The notes under the pieces: generated by a model | Told to the model about the DNA's origin: nothing | Database searches by the model: none | Seen by the model: only the letters and a program-made list of their open reading frames with translations | Position numbers and translations under genes: made by a program | Part shown: positions 1 to 8,999 of the stretch, piece after piece | How positions within the stretch are numbered: the stretch's first letter is position 1 | Layout: the number at the start of each line of letters is the position of its first letter | DNA from: Nitrospirae bacterium CG2_30_53_67 | GTDB lineage: Bacteria > CG2-30-53-67 | Length of the DNA stretch: 38,061 nt | Direction: 5' to 3' | Assembly (NCBI GenBank): GCA_001873285.1 | Contig: MNYV01000177.1 | Coordinates: 1-38,061, forward strand

Positions 1-57
1 ATACTGATACCGGTAAACCGAGTACAAGAACGCAAGCAAAATTTCCAGAGAAAAACA

Positions 58-153
58 CTGGAACCCTTGAACCCTATGACCCTCGGCCCCTTATGTTTTC
101 AGCATTTCACTTGATCCCTGGAATCCTTGACCCCTTGACCCCTGATGTTTTCA
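58..153. repeat. Imperfect direct repeat upstream of dnaK
   Basis: Two related blocks (58-101 and 118-153) both begin CTGGAA and end ATGTTTTCA, with runs of CCTTGA/CCCC between. The second copy is about 8 bases shorter. The blocks lie outside any convincing gene. An open frame reads through them into dnaK, but the dnaK protein clearly begins at 291. No function can be assigned. Confidence 0.6.
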
Positions 154-198
154 CCCACTCTTTTGGAGATGAACCCCATTTTTTTAATTGTCTGCACA

Positions 199-227
199 TT
201 GACAATGGGAGATCCGATCATTATATT
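199..227 (+). promoter_or_regulatory. Sigma-70 type promoter of the dnaK operon
   Basis: A perfect TTGACA (199-204) is followed by a 17-base spacer and TATATT (222-227), 5 of 6 to the -10 consensus. Predicted transcription start is near 234, giving a leader of about 57 bases before dnaK. No CIRCE element (TTAGCACTC-N9-GAGTGCTAA) is present. A CCCCATTT block at 175-182 resembles a sigma-32 -10 element but lacks a matching CTTGAA -35. Confidence 0.65.
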
Positions 228-290
228 TTAAAAGAATTCAAGTTTTGCAGGGAAACGCTTGCGGCGTATTTTACAAATAAGGAGAAACCT

Positions 291-2195
291 ATGGGTAAGA
301 TTATCGGAATTGATCTCGGAACAACCAATTCGGTGGTTGCCATTATGCAGGGTGGAGAACCGGAGATCATCACCAACGAGGAAGGCGGGCGGACCACGCC
401 ATCCGTGGTGGCCTTCGGCAAGGATGGGAGCATCATGGTCGGGCAGGTGGCCAAGAGACAGTCTGTGACCAATCCGGGAAATACCGTCTATTCCATCAAA
501 CGCTTTATGGGTCGAAAGTATCATGAAGTGAACGAAGAGATGAAAATCGTTCCTTACAAGGTGGCCAAGACACCGAATGGGGATGTGGTGGTGGAAGTGA
601 AAGGGAAGGAGTTTGCGCCGCCGGAGATCTCCGCCAAGATCCTGCAAAAACTGAAAAAGGCAGCGGAGGAGTTTCTGGGAGAGACCGTGAAGGATGCCGT
701 GATCACCGTTCCGGCCTATTTTAATGACAGCCAGAGACAGGCCACCAAGGATGCCGGCACGATTGCCGGTCTGAATGTGAAGAGGATCATCAATGAACCC
801 ACGGCAGCGGCCATGGCTTACGGCCTTGATAAGAAGAAAGATGAGACCATTGCTGTCTATGATTTCGGCGGCGGTACCTTTGATATTTCCATCCTCGAAG
901 TGGGGGATAACATCATAGAGGTCAAATCAACCAACGGGGATACCCACCTGGGAGGGGATAACCTGGACCAGAGGATCATTGACTGGCTGATTGCAGAATT
1001 CAAGAAAGACCAGGGGATCGACCTGAGCAGGGACCAGATGGCCATGCAGAGGCTCAAGGAGGCGGCCGAGAAGGCCAAGATTGAGCTCTCCACGGTTCAG
1101 GAAACGGATATCAACCTCCCCTTTATCACGGCGGATGCCTCAGGACCCAAGCATTTGAATTTCAAGCTCAGCCGTTCCAAATTCGAACAACTGGTCGAAG
1201 ATCTGATCGAAAAGAGCAAGGGGCCCTGTCTCAAGGCCCTTGCCGATGCAAAGATCAGCGCCAAAGACGTGGACGAAGTGGTTCTTGTCGGGGGGATTAC
1301 AAGGGTACCCAAAGTTCAGCAGCTGGTCCGGGATATTTTTGGGAAGGAGCCCCACAAGGGGGTCAATCCGGATGAGGTGGTGGCCCTGGGCGCGGCCATC
1401 CAGGGAGGCGTCCTGGCCGGGGAGGTGAAAGATCTCCTGCTCCTCGACGTGACGCCGCTCTCACTGGGTATCGAGACCCTGGGCGGAGTCATGACCAGGC
1501 TGATCGATCGGAATACCACCATTCCGACCAAAAAGAGCGAGAAGTTCTCTACTGCGGAGGACAATCAGACCAGTGTGGAGATCCACGTGCTTCAGGGGGA
1601 GAGGGAGATGGCCCTGGACAACCGGACCCTCGGAAAATTTCATCTTGTAGGGCTGCCGCCGGCGCCGAGAGGCATGCCGCAGATCGAGGTGACCTTCGAT
1701 ATCGACGCCAATGGGATCGTCAATGTCTCGGCCAAGGATCTCGGAACAGGAAAGGAGCAGCAGATTACGATAACGTCATCCAGCGGTCTCTCCGAGGAGG
1801 ATATCAAACGGATGGTCGCTCAAGCCGAAGAACATGCCGCGGAGGATAAAGGGAGGCGTGAGAGTATTGAGATCCGGAATCGTCTGGATTCCCTGATCTA
1901 CAGCACAGAGAAGACCATCAGCGAGAACAAGGATAAGATTCCATCTGCGGATCTTAAAGAAGTTGAAGAGGCCATTCAGGAAGGGAAGAAGGCCATGGAA
2001 TCCGCAGATATGGACAAAATGAAACAGGCGACCGACCGGATGACCAAGGCGTCGCATAAGTTTGCAGAAATCATTTATCAACATCATGCCAAGCAGCCGT
2101 CGGCCGAGACCGAGTCTCAGCCGTCATCCGGAGGGGACAAGGCCCCGCAGGAGGAGGGTGAGGTGGTTGATGCCGAATTTGAAGACGAGAAATAA
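291..2195 (+). CDS. dnaK: Molecular chaperone DnaK (Hsp70)
   Basis: ATP-dependent cytoplasmic Hsp70 chaperone that binds exposed hydrophobic segments of client proteins, working with J-domain proteins and a nucleotide exchange factor. The protein is 634 residues, the normal family length. It opens with the ATPase phosphate-1 motif [10 protein letters not shown], has the phosphate-2 motif [10 protein letters not shown] and the adenosine motif [11 protein letters not shown], then a beta-sandwich substrate domain, a helical lid, and the usual acidic end [14 protein letters not shown]. The frame is open back to 93, but the start at 291 is preceded by AAGGAGAAA and gives the canonical [10 protein letters not shown] beginning. 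It is the first gene of a stress operon with hsp20, a J-protein and clpB. No grpE is next to it. Confidence 0.98.
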   Translation: MGKIIGIDLGTTNSVVAIMQGGEPEIITNEEGGRTTPSVVAFGKDGSIMVGQVAKRQSVTNPGNTVYSIKRFMGRKYHEVNEEMKIVPYKVAKTPNGDVVVEVKGKEFAPPEISAKILQKLKKAAEEFLGETVKDAVITVPAYFNDSQRQATKDAGTIAGLNVKRIINEPTAAAMAYGLDKKKDETIAVYDFGGGTFDISILEVGDNIIEVKSTNGDTHLGGDNLDQRIIDWLIAEFKKDQGIDLSRDQMAMQRLKEAAEKAKIELSTVQETDINLPFITADASGPKHLNFKLSRSKFEQLVEDLIEKSKGPCLKALADAKISAKDVDEVVLVGGITRVPKVQQLVRDIFGKEPHKGVNPDEVVALGAAIQGGVLAGEVKDLLLLDVTPLSLGIETLGGVMTRLIDRNTTIPTKKSEKFSTAEDNQTSVEIHVLQGEREMALDNRTLGKFHLVGLPPAPRGMPQIEVTFDIDANGIVNVSAKDLGTGKEQQITITSSSGLSEEDIKRMVAQAEEHAAEDKGRRESIEIRNRLDSLIYSTEKTISENKDKIPSADLKEVEEAIQEGKKAMESADMDKMKQATDRMTKASHKFAEIIYQHHAKQPSAETESQPSSGGDKAPQEEGEVVDAEFEDEK

Positions 2196-2215
2196 TCCGA
2201 CCGGGAGGAAAAGGC

Positions 2216-2665
2216 ATGTATTTAAAAAAATGGGAGCCCTTCAAGGATCTGATGTCTATACAGGAGAGGATGAACCAGCTCTTTGATGATACCCTCTCCA
2301 AAAGGAACGAGGGGACTGAGGAGTTCTCCAAGGGGAACTGGTCTCCACCGGTGGATATCTATGAGACCGCAACTCACGTGGTTCTCAAGGCGGAAATCCC
2401 CGGCATCTCTCAGGACGATATTGACATCAAGATCGAGGACAATGCACTGGTTTTAAAGGGAGAACGCAAGTTTGAGAAGCCGTCCGACGATGAGACCTAT
2501 TACCGGATTGAGCGGTCCTATGGAAACTTCATGCGATCCTTTACCCTGCCCAACAGCGTGGACCAGAGCGGGGTTAAGGCCACATACGAAGCCGGGATAC
2601 TCAAGATCGTCATGCACAAGAAGCAGGAGAAGAAGCCCCATAGCATCAAGGTCGAAGTGAAATAA
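2216..2665 (+). CDS. Hsp20/alpha-crystallin family small heat-shock protein
   Basis: ATP-independent holdase that keeps unfolding proteins soluble until DnaK and ClpB can rescue them. The 149-residue protein has a short N-terminal arm (MYLKKWEPFKDL), then an alpha-crystallin domain from about residue 42 (SPPVDIYETATHVVLKAEIPG) to the end. The domain contains the conserved A-x-x-x-n-G-x-L motif as ATYEAGILKI. A GGGAGGAAAA ribosome site sits 7 bases before ATG. The gene starts 20 bases after dnaK on the same strand, so co-transcription is likely, and its position between dnaK and a J-protein fits a shared disaggregation role. Confidence 0.95.
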   Translation: MYLKKWEPFKDLMSIQERMNQLFDDTLSKRNEGTEEFSKGNWSPPVDIYETATHVVLKAEIPGISQDDIDIKIEDNALVLKGERKFEKPSDDETYYRIERSYGNFMRSFTLPNSVDQSGVKATYEAGILKIVMHKKQEKKPHSIKVEVK

Positions 2666-2756
2666 TCTTATGATGTTCAGGGCTCCAGGAAGGATGATGA
2701 AGGACCTGGTCAATCTTTTCATGTTCCCGTTGGCATGAGAAAGACAAGATGAGAAC

Positions 2757-3665
2757 ATGGCAAAAAAAGATTACTATGAGATCCTTGGTGTTTCGCGAAA
2801 TGAGTCACCCGATGAGATCAAAAAGGCTTACAGGAAGCTCGCCAGGAAGTATCATCCGGATGTGAATGTGAATTCCAAAACAGCGGAGTCCCGGTTTAAG
2901 GAAATTTCCGAGGCCTATGATACCTTAAGCGACCCCGATAAGAAAAAGAAATACGACCTTTTTGGACACCAGGCCGCCCGCTCTGATTTTGATCCCACAC
3001 GGGCCTATTCCCATGATGGTCCCGGCTTTGAAGGATTTGATAACATTTTCAGAGGAGAGGGCGCCGGGTTCCAGGATATTTTCAGCGATCTCTTCGGCGC
3101 CGCACACAGGGGCCGGCCTGCCGGACCGAGAGCAGGTCATGACGTTCAATATTCCATGGAGATCTCCTTTGAGGATGCGGCCAGAGGGATGAAGACCTCG
3201 CTCAACCTGAATCATGAAAAAATCTCTGTAAAAATTCCTCCCGGAGTAGACTCAGGTTCTAAAATCCGTCTTCCAGGCAAGGGAGGGCCAGGGATCAGCG
3301 GAGGTCCTCGGGGAGATCTTTATATTGTGACCCAGGTCCGGCCCCATCCCTATCTTGAAAGAAAAGGGGACCATATCTACCTTGAAGTCCCTGTTAGTTT
3401 TGCTGAAGCCATCCTGGGTGCGAAGATCCGGGTTCCTACGATTGAGGGAATGATCCAATTGACCATCCCGCCGGGGACACAGAGCGGTCAGAAGTTGAGA
3501 ATTGCCGGAAAGGGGTTTCCGCATCTGCGGGGCGGAGGCAGGGGAGACCAGTTTGTGGTGATCAAGATCACCGTCCCCAAAAAAGTTGATACAAGATCCG
3601 AGCAGCTCATCAGGGATTTTGAACGGTTGAATCCGGAGGACCCGAGAAGCAAATTGAAATGGTGA
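2757..3665 (+). CDS. DnaJ/CbpA-type J-domain co-chaperone (class B, no zinc finger)
   Basis: J-protein that stimulates the DnaK ATPase and delivers clients. The 302-residue protein has an N-terminal J domain (about 4-68) with the essential HPD (KYHPDVN), then a Gly/Phe/Asp-rich linker (about 70-125). Two beta-barrel substrate domains follow (about 130-290), with typical segments such as PPGVDSGSKIRLPGKG and IPPGTQSGQKLRIAGKG. The four CxxCxGxG zinc repeats of class A DnaJ are absent, so it is a CbpA/DnaJ2-type protein. It lies 91 bases after hsp20 and 56 bases before clpB in the same direction, and is likely the operon's DnaK partner. Confidence 0.93.
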   Translation: MAKKDYYEILGVSRNESPDEIKKAYRKLARKYHPDVNVNSKTAESRFKEISEAYDTLSDPDKKKKYDLFGHQAARSDFDPTRAYSHDGPGFEGFDNIFRGEGAGFQDIFSDLFGAAHRGRPAGPRAGHDVQYSMEISFEDAARGMKTSLNLNHEKISVKIPPGVDSGSKIRLPGKGGPGISGGPRGDLYIVTQVRPHPYLERKGDHIYLEVPVSFAEAILGAKIRVPTIEGMIQLTIPPGTQSGQKLRIAGKGFPHLRGGGRGDQFVVIKITVPKKVDTRSEQLIRDFERLNPEDPRSKLKW

Positions 3666-3721
3666 TATGCCTAAGGAATGAAGGGTCAACCGTGGGCAGC
3701 ATGTTGACATCGAGGTGATCT

Positions 3722-6376
3722 GTGAGGTTTGATCGTTTTACATTGAAGGCGCAGGAGGCCGTTTCCGAGGCCAGATCCATTGCCCAGCGGCACGGACATC
3801 AGCAGGTGGATGGTGATCATCTGTTGATGGCCCTGATCCGTCAGGATGGGGGGGTGGCGGCGCCGATACTTCAGCGCCTGGAGATCTCGCCCGAAAAAAT
3901 AGAGGGTGAGGTCCGGGAGATGATCGAGCGAAAGCCCCAGGTGCACGGCCCGGCCGCCATGGATCAGATCTACGTTACGCCTGAACTCAATCAGGTCTTT
4001 GAATCGGCCATGGCTGAAGCCGGAAGATTGCAGGATGAGTTTATCAGCACGGAGCACCTGCTCCTCGGCCTGGCTGAGAAGGGCGGAGAGGCGGGCAGGC
4101 TCCTAAAGAAATACCGTGTTACCCGGGACCGGATGCTCACCGTTCTGAAGGATATCCGGGGCTCTCATCGCGTCACGGACCAAAATCCGGAGGAGAAGTA
4201 TCAGGCATTAAAGCGCTACACCCGTGACCTGACCGAGGAGGCCCGGAAGGGTAAACTGGATCCGATCATCGGCCGGGATGAGGAAATCCGCCGAGTGATT
4301 CAGGTTCTCTCCAGAAGGACCAAGAACAACCCGGTTTTGATCGGAGAGCCGGGAGTCGGGAAGACCGCCCTGGCCGAAGGGCTTGCCCAGCGCGTGGTGG
4401 CCGGCGACGTCCCGGAGAGCATTAAAGACAAGCGTGTCCTGGCCATGGACCTCGGAGCGCTGATCGCGGGGACCAAATACAGAGGTGAATTTGAGGATCG
4501 TCTGAAAGCGGTCTTGAAGGAGATTCACGAGGCAGAGGGGCGGGTGATTCTCTTCATTGATGAGCTGCATACGCTGGTAGGGGCAGGCGCCGCTGAAGGG
4601 GCCATGGATGCCTCCAACATGCTCAAACCGGCGCTGGCCCGGGGAGAACTCCGATGCGTGGGCGCGACCACCCTCGATGAGTACCGCAAACATATAGAAA
4701 AGGATGCGGCCCTGGAGAGGAGGTTCCAGCCGATCATGGTAGGAGAGCCTACCGTTGAAGATTCCATTTCCATCCTCCGGGGGCTCAAGGAACGCTACGA
4801 GGTGCATCACGGGGTCAGGATACAGGATTCTGCGCTGGTGGCCGCAGCCGTACTTTCTCATCGTTACATCACGGACCGTTTCCTGCCGGACAAGGCCATC
4901 GACCTGATTGATGAGGCCGCCTCCCGCCTTAAGATGGAAATTGACAGCATGCCTATTGTCCTGGATGAGGTGGAAAGAAAAATCCGTCAACTCGAAATCG
5001 AACGCCAGGGATTGATGCGTGAAAAGGATCCCGCCTCCAAAGAGCGAATGGAGAGAATCCAGCAGGAGGTCAAAGGACTGCAAGAGAAGCAGGCAGGCCT
5101 CAAGGAACAGTGGACGGCGGAGAAGGGCGCCATCCAGACGATCCGGTCCATCAAAGAAAAGATTGAGCAGGCCAGGATCGAGGAAGAGAAGGCGGAACGG
5201 GAAGGTGATCTTTTGAGGACCTCGGAACTCCGTTACGGCGCCTTGGTCGAGTTGCAGAAACAGCTTAATGCTGCAAATGATCATCTCCAGTCCATCCAGA
5301 AAGATGGAGGATTGCTCAAAGAGGAGGTCACTGAAGAGGATGTGGCCGGGATCGTGGCCAAGTGGACGGGGATCCCTGTCACAAAGCTTATGGAGGGCGA
5401 ACGGGAGAAACTGCTTCGGATGGATGAGGTGCTTAGAAAGAGAGTAGTCGGCCAGGATCAGGCAGTCAAGGCCGTATCGGATGCCGTGCGAAGGGCCCGA
5501 TCCGGACTTTCGGACCCGAAACGCCCCATCGGCTCCTTCATTTTTCTGGGTCCGACCGGCGTGGGCAAAACCGAACTCACCCGGTCTCTGACCGAATTTC
5601 TGTTTGATGATGAAGATGCCATGACCCGGATCGACATGTCTGAATATATGGAACGTCATACCGTGGCGCGCCTGATCGGAGCGCCGCCCGGCTATATCGG
5701 TTATGAAGAAGGAGGGCAGCTTACCGAAGCGGTCAGAAGGCGGCCCTATTCCGTGATTCTTCTGGACGAAATCGAGAAGGCCCACCCCGATGTCTTTAAT
5801 CTTCTTCTGCAGGTTCTCGATGACGGGCGGTTGACCGACTCCCATGGCCGTACCGTGGATTTTAAAAACACCGTGATCATCATGACCTCTAATATAGGGA
5901 GCCAGCATATCCGGGGCATCACAGAGTCCTTGGGGAAAGAAGCGTATCAAAGGAATTACGAGTCTATGAAGGAACTCGTCCTCAAGGAACTTAAGGGGGC
6001 CTTCAAGCCTGAGTTTCTCAACCGGATCGACGAGGTGATCGTATTTCATGCGCTGACCCAAGAGAACATCCTCGAGATTGTGGACCTGCTGATCCAGCGT
6101 CTGAACCTCAGACTCAAGGATTCCGGTCTGCAGATTCATGCGACGGATCAACTCAAGGTCAAGATTTCAGAGATGGGGTATGACCCCCTTTATGGGGCCC
6201 GGCCGCTGAAACGGACCATTCAACAGGTCATAGAAAATCCCCTTTCCCAGGAAATCCTGACTGGGGGTTTCACCAAAGGAGATACCCTGCTTGCAGACTG
6301 GGCTTCCGATCGTATGGTCTTCAAGAAGAAGACGATAGGAGAGCCGGTATCATCGGGGCAATCAATCAAAGAATAA
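3722..6376 (+). CDS. clpB: ATP-dependent disaggregase ClpB (Hsp100)
   Basis: Hexameric AAA+ unfoldase that pulls proteins out of aggregates together with DnaK. The protein is 884 residues, close to the family norm of about 860. It has a Clp_N repeat domain (about 1-145), a first AAA domain with Walker A GEPGVGKT (from residue 208) and Walker B VILFIDE, a long coiled-coil middle domain (about 410-530) that marks ClpB rather than ClpA/C, a second AAA domain with GPTGVGKTE (from about 610) and [14 protein letters not shown], and a C-terminal D2-small domain. The start is GTG, with GAGGTGA a few bases upstream, and gives the typical beginning [13 protein letters not shown]. It is the main effector of the stress operon. 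Confidence 0.98.
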   Translation: MRFDRFTLKAQEAVSEARSIAQRHGHQQVDGDHLLMALIRQDGGVAAPILQRLEISPEKIEGEVREMIERKPQVHGPAAMDQIYVTPELNQVFESAMAEAGRLQDEFISTEHLLLGLAEKGGEAGRLLKKYRVTRDRMLTVLKDIRGSHRVTDQNPEEKYQALKRYTRDLTEEARKGKLDPIIGRDEEIRRVIQVLSRRTKNNPVLIGEPGVGKTALAEGLAQRVVAGDVPESIKDKRVLAMDLGALIAGTKYRGEFEDRLKAVLKEIHEAEGRVILFIDELHTLVGAGAAEGAMDASNMLKPALARGELRCVGATTLDEYRKHIEKDAALERRFQPIMVGEPTVEDSISILRGLKERYEVHHGVRIQDSALVAAAVLSHRYITDRFLPDKAIDLIDEAASRLKMEIDSMPIVLDEVERKIRQLEIERQGLMREKDPASKERMERIQQEVKGLQEKQAGLKEQWTAEKGAIQTIRSIKEKIEQARIEEEKAEREGDLLRTSELRYGALVELQKQLNAANDHLQSIQKDGGLLKEEVTEEDVAGIVAKWTGIPVTKLMEGEREKLLRMDEVLRKRVVGQDQAVKAVSDAVRRARSGLSDPKRPIGSFIFLGPTGVGKTELTRSLTEFLFDDEDAMTRIDMSEYMERHTVARLIGAPPGYIGYEEGGQLTEAVRRRPYSVILLDEIEKAHPDVFNLLLQVLDDGRLTDSHGRTVDFKNTVIIMTSNIGSQHIRGITESLGKEAYQRNYESMKELVLKELKGAFKPEFLNRIDEVIVFHALTQENILEIVDLLIQRLNLRLKDSGLQIHATDQLKVKISEMGYDPLYGARPLKRTIQQVIENPLSQEILTGGFTKGDTLLADWASDRMVFKKKTIGEPVSSGQSIKE

Positions 6377-6407
6377 CAACAGTCCGGAAGGAGAGGTGAG
6401 AAATAAG

Positions 6408-6647
6408 ATGAGATTTTTGTATAGTCTGAATCAAGGCGGGCCAGGAGGGTTTTCTGGTTTCTTTATCCTTCAAGGGAGCCTTCTGATCCTATTGGGGGTT
6501 CTGATTCTTCTTTTTCCAGCCTTGCTTCAAGTGATGGTGGCCGCCTTCTTCATCCTCATCGGTATCCTGGTTCTTGGTTTCGGATTGACGATTCGAAAGA
6601 TTGAGAAAGGACGTCCAGACCGTCATGATTCCTTCTATAATATATAG
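6408..6647 (+). CDS. Small two-helix membrane protein, unknown function
   Basis: A 79-residue protein with a short N-terminal region containing a Gly-rich stretch (GGPGGFSGFF), then two hydrophobic segments (FILQGSLLILLGVLILLFPA and MVAAFFILIGILVLGFGLTI) and a charged tail. This pattern resembles half of an HdeD/DUF308-like membrane protein, but no family is firmly recognised. ATG at 6408 is preferred over the in-frame GTG at 6396, because GGAGAGGTGAG is correctly spaced only for the ATG. It begins 31 bases after clpB and probably ends the stress operon. A real but uncharacterised gene is likely; a role in membrane stress is only a guess from position. Confidence 0.7.
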   Translation: MRFLYSLNQGGPGGFSGFFILQGSLLILLGVLILLFPALLQVMVAAFFILIGILVLGFGLTIRKIEKGRPDRHDSFYNI

Positions 6648-6730
6648 AATATAAACGGTTACGGCATCTTTTTCCATATCAGCATTCTGATCATTTCAGC
6701 GGCAAACCATTTATTCGCGTCACGAGAAAA

Positions 6731-6770
6731 GTGGAAAACTTTTTCCCTTTTTGTGTAAAAGTTTTCACAT
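6731..6770. promoter_or_regulatory. Tandem palindromes, candidate activator sites
   Basis: Two related inverted repeats share the pattern GTG-N-AAAA-(C/G)-TTTT. The first (6731-6747) contains a perfect GGAAAA-CT-TTTTCC. The second (6753-6770) reads GTGTAAAAGTTTTCACAT. They start 22 bases apart, about two helical turns, so a protein could bind both on one face. They lie about 140-165 bases upstream of the sigma-54-like element at 6896, the usual distance for enhancer-binding activators. The protein that binds them is not in the window. Confidence 0.45.
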
Positions 6771-6895
6771 AAAAAGTATATTTTCCCCTCCATCAAACCT
6801 TATATTTAGCCGGACTTATCATCAGCTATTGAGATAATCTGTTTAATTCATTGATTTTTAAAGTTTTCTACTTTTTTAGTTACTTTATTGATCTT

Positions 6896-6911
6896 AGGCA
6901 TAGTTTTTGCT
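6896..6911 (+). promoter_or_regulatory. Candidate sigma-54 (RpoN) promoter
   Basis: The element reads AGGCATAGTTTTTGCT. It has the obligatory GG (6897-6898) and GC (6909-6910) exactly ten bases apart and agrees with TGGCAYR-N4-TTGCW at GGCA and TTGCT. The predicted start is near 6922, about 314 bases before the first glycan gene. RpoN control of exopolysaccharide loci is known in other bacteria. Here it rests on the motif and its upstream palindromes only. Confidence 0.5.
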
Positions 6912-6951
6912 TAATAAAAGGGGAATATCCAAACTGATAAGATATTTATAG

Positions 6952-6981
6952 TTGACATTTCAGGAGATGAGATGATAAAAT
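6952..6981 (+). promoter_or_regulatory. Candidate sigma-70 promoter of the glycan operon
   Basis: A perfect TTGACA (6952-6957), an 18-base spacer and TAAAAT (6976-6981, 5 of 6 to consensus). The predicted start is near 6988, about 250 bases before the first gene. Random matches are more likely in such AT-rich DNA, so it may be a second promoter or a chance hit. Confidence 0.5.
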
Positions 6982-6988
6982 TCAAACA

Positions 6989-7004
6989 ATAAGTTTTAAC
7001 TTAT
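6989..7004. promoter_or_regulatory. Inverted repeat at the sigma-70 start, possible operator
   Basis: A perfect 7-2-7 palindrome, ATAAGTT-TT-AACTTAT, lies immediately after the sigma-70-like -10 box, at the predicted transcription start. A repressor bound here would block that promoter. No regulator gene is adjacent. Confidence 0.35.
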
Positions 7005-7235
7005 AAAAATATTGGCGGTTTTATGTTTTTTTCTTTCCGACGTTTAAGATAATGAATGCTGCCGAAATTGTTTTTAAAAAACATAAAAGTTTAATTTTTT
7101 CATCAAGATAGAGTATGGATCATGTAATTGAGAGGGCGAAGCTGTATCTTAAAGACAGCACACGGAAAAATAAGATCTTGTTAAGTGAACCATTCGCTTT
7201 TAAGGCCGGATGGTTCTTTCATATGGAGCGTATGT

Positions 7236-8999
7236 ATGAAGGCCGTAATTTTAGCAGGTAGTCCAGGAACAGCAATCTTCCCCCTTGCAAACTATTATTC
7301 CAAACTTTCATTTCCCGTAGCCAATGAGCCGATCATTTACCATCTCCTCTCTTTTTTAGAAGCCAGTCATATTTCAGAGGTCATGGTTGTCTTGTCGGGA
7401 CATCCAAGCGGGGGAGGTTCCATAGGCCGTCTATTTAATGATGATCGAATAGAGGGCATGAAGGTCTCGGTCTTTGAAGAAAAGCGGCCGAGGGGAACCG
7501 CGGGATGCTTAAAAGAGGTTGCCGGATTCATAGGATCTTCGCCTTTTCTGGTGATCAGCCCGAACGTATTTACGGGCCATCTTGATTTGTCAGAGGCGTT
7601 TTCAGCTCACCATACCCAGAAGGCTGCGGTTACGGTTGTGGTTGAGAAAAGCAACGGCTTTAAAAAAAGTTTGGAGAATATAGAGGTTGGGAAAGACGGT
7701 CGTATAAAAAGATTTCATATCCTGCATCCGTCACGGGATCAACGGCGGATCCTGCTTCCTGCAGGGTTTTACATCTTTAATCCGATCGTGCTGGATCATA
7801 TTCCCGATAAGGGGTATATGGATATCAAAGAACAACTCATTCCTGAACTGGGCCATAAAGGTTTTCGAATCTACGCGTATGAGCTGTCAAATCCCGTAAA
7901 AAAGCTCGACAGTCTCAGCGATTATTTTCAACTGAACAGGGATCTTCTTTCCAATGGGTTTATGGGCGGCAATCATAACGGGAGTTCCAAAAGTGAGATC
8001 ATGGAAAGGGTCTGGGTTGGTAAGAACGTGAGAATCTCGCCTAAGGCATATTTATTGGGACCTGTGGTCATCGGCAGGAATTGTACCATTGAGGATTATG
8101 CACAAATCATCGGTCCTGCAAGCATTGGAGACGGAACTCGCATTGGGAAGGACGTTCTGGTGCGTGAAAGCATTATTTGGGAGAAAGCGGAATTATCGTC
8201 TAATTCCCGAATAGAGCATAGTCTTATAGGAGAAGAGGTCGTTATCCGGGAAGATGAACGAGTGAAGAATACGATTGTGATTCAGGACAACAGGTTTCAT
8301 CAGAACTTCAATATCTCATCATCAGAGCATGGGCTTGATGGTTTGAATCACTGCGGGACCGATTTGTTCAGCGCGTCTTACAAACGCTGGAAATACGGGG
8401 CTTATCTGATATTCAAAAGGTTGTTTGATCTTTTTGTGTCTTTTTTATGCCTGTTTACTTTTCTTCCGATCTTCCTTATAATAGCCGTCTTGATTAAGAT
8501 CGACTCTCCCGGCCCGATGATATTCAGGCAGAAAAGATGCGGGAAAGACGGGAAAGAATTCAAGATGTACAAGTTCAGAACCATGGTCAAGGATGCAGAG
8601 AAGTTACACGATGAAGTCTTGGGTAAAAACATTTTGGATGGTCCTATGTTCAAGATGAAAAGAGATCCCAGGATAACGAACGTAGGAAGGTTCTTGAGGA
8701 AAACAAGCCTTGATGAGCTTCCCCAGTTGTTCAATGTGCTGAAAGGAGAGATGAGCCTGGTGGGGCCCAGGCCGTTGGCCATGGAGGAAATGAAATTCAG
8801 CCCGAGCTGGAGGGATTTGAGGTTGAAAGTGAAACCCGGCATCACGGGGCAATGGCAGGTCAGCGGCCGAAGCGGAACACTTTTCGATGGCTGGATCAGA
8901 CATGATATAGACTATGTGAAGAATCAGTCCACATGGCTTGACTTGAAGCTCCTGATGAAGACGATTATTATGGTTTTTAAAAGAGAAGGGGCCTTTTGA
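7236..8999 (+). CDS. Nucleotidyltransferase-like/hexapeptide/phosphoglycosyltransferase fusion
   Basis: A 587-residue, three-part protein. Residues 1 to about 240 have the fold of sugar-1-phosphate nucleotidyltransferases (MKAVILAGSPGTAIFPL), but the GGxGTRL loop reads GSPGTAI (Arg to Ala at 13) and the Mg-binding Asp region reads FLVISPN (108-110), so this part looks catalytically impaired. Residues about 255-370 form a left-handed beta-helix of hexapeptide repeats. Residues about 395-587 are a WcaJ/WbaP-type monotopic phosphoglycosyltransferase with a hydrophobic re-entrant helix, the catalytic Asp-Glu pair in SLDELPQ (493-494) and the GPRPL motif, all intact. It should load the first sugar phosphate onto undecaprenyl phosphate at the inner membrane. 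The ATG at 7236 has GGAG seven bases upstream; an upstream GTG at 7185 is unlikely. It abuts the Wza-like gene. Confidence 0.88.
   Translation: MKAVILAGSPGTAIFPLANYYSKLSFPVANEPIIYHLLSFLEASHISEVMVVLSGHPSGGGSIGRLFNDDRIEGMKVSVFEEKRPRGTAGCLKEVAGFIGSSPFLVISPNVFTGHLDLSEAFSAHHTQKAAVTVVVEKSNGFKKSLENIEVGKDGRIKRFHILHPSRDQRRILLPAGFYIFNPIVLDHIPDKGYMDIKEQLIPELGHKGFRIYAYELSNPVKKLDSLSDYFQLNRDLLSNGFMGGNHNGSSKSEIMERVWVGKNVRISPKAYLLGPVVIGRNCTIEDYAQIIGPASIGDGTRIGKDVLVRESIIWEKAELSSNSRIEHSLIGEEVVIREDERVKNTIVIQDNRFHQNFNISSSEHGLDGLNHCGTDLFSASYKRWKYGAYLIFKRLFDLFVSFLCLFTFLPIFLIIAVLIKIDSPGPMIFRQKRCGKDGKEFKMYKFRTMVKDAEKLHDEVLGKNILDGPMFKMKRDPRITNVGRFLRKTSLDELPQLFNVLKGEMSLVGPRPLAMEEMKFSPSWRDLRLKVKPGITGQWQVSGRSGTLFDGWIRHDIDYVKNQSTWLDLKLLMKTIIMVFKREGAF

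Larger units (their letters stand above)
6648..7235. other. AT-rich control region between stress and glycan operons
   Basis: This 588-base stretch has no convincing gene and is far richer in A+T than the flanking coding DNA. It contains two phased palindromes, a sigma-54-like element, a sigma-70-like element and an inverted repeat, all listed separately. After the predicted starts it leaves a leader of about 250 to 310 bases before the first glycan gene. No riboswitch fold was recognised in that leader. Confidence 0.7.

Noticed and set aside
175-182. CCCCATTT as a sigma-32 -10 element
   Set aside because: No CTTGAA-like -35 at the right distance.
93-290. Longer dnaK frame starting at 93
   Set aside because: The extension lies in repeat and promoter DNA, and the canonical DnaK N-terminus with a good ribosome site begins at 291.
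2670-2738. 22-codon frame between hsp20 and the J-protein gene
   Set aside because: Too short, no clear ribosome site of its own, no recognisable motif.
4208-6151. 647-codon minus-strand open frame opposite clpB
   Set aside because: It mirrors the clpB codons; the sequence has no domain pattern, while ClpB is complete on the other strand.
7185-7235. GTG start at 7185 for the fusion protein
   Set aside because: It adds 17 residues not seen in nucleotidyltransferases; the ATG at 7236 has a proper ribosome site.
7115-7261. 47-codon plus-strand frame (start MDHVIERAKLYLKD) in the glycan operon leader
   Set aside because: It overlaps the fusion gene start out of frame and has only a weak ribosome site. 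A leader peptide cannot be excluded but is not supported.
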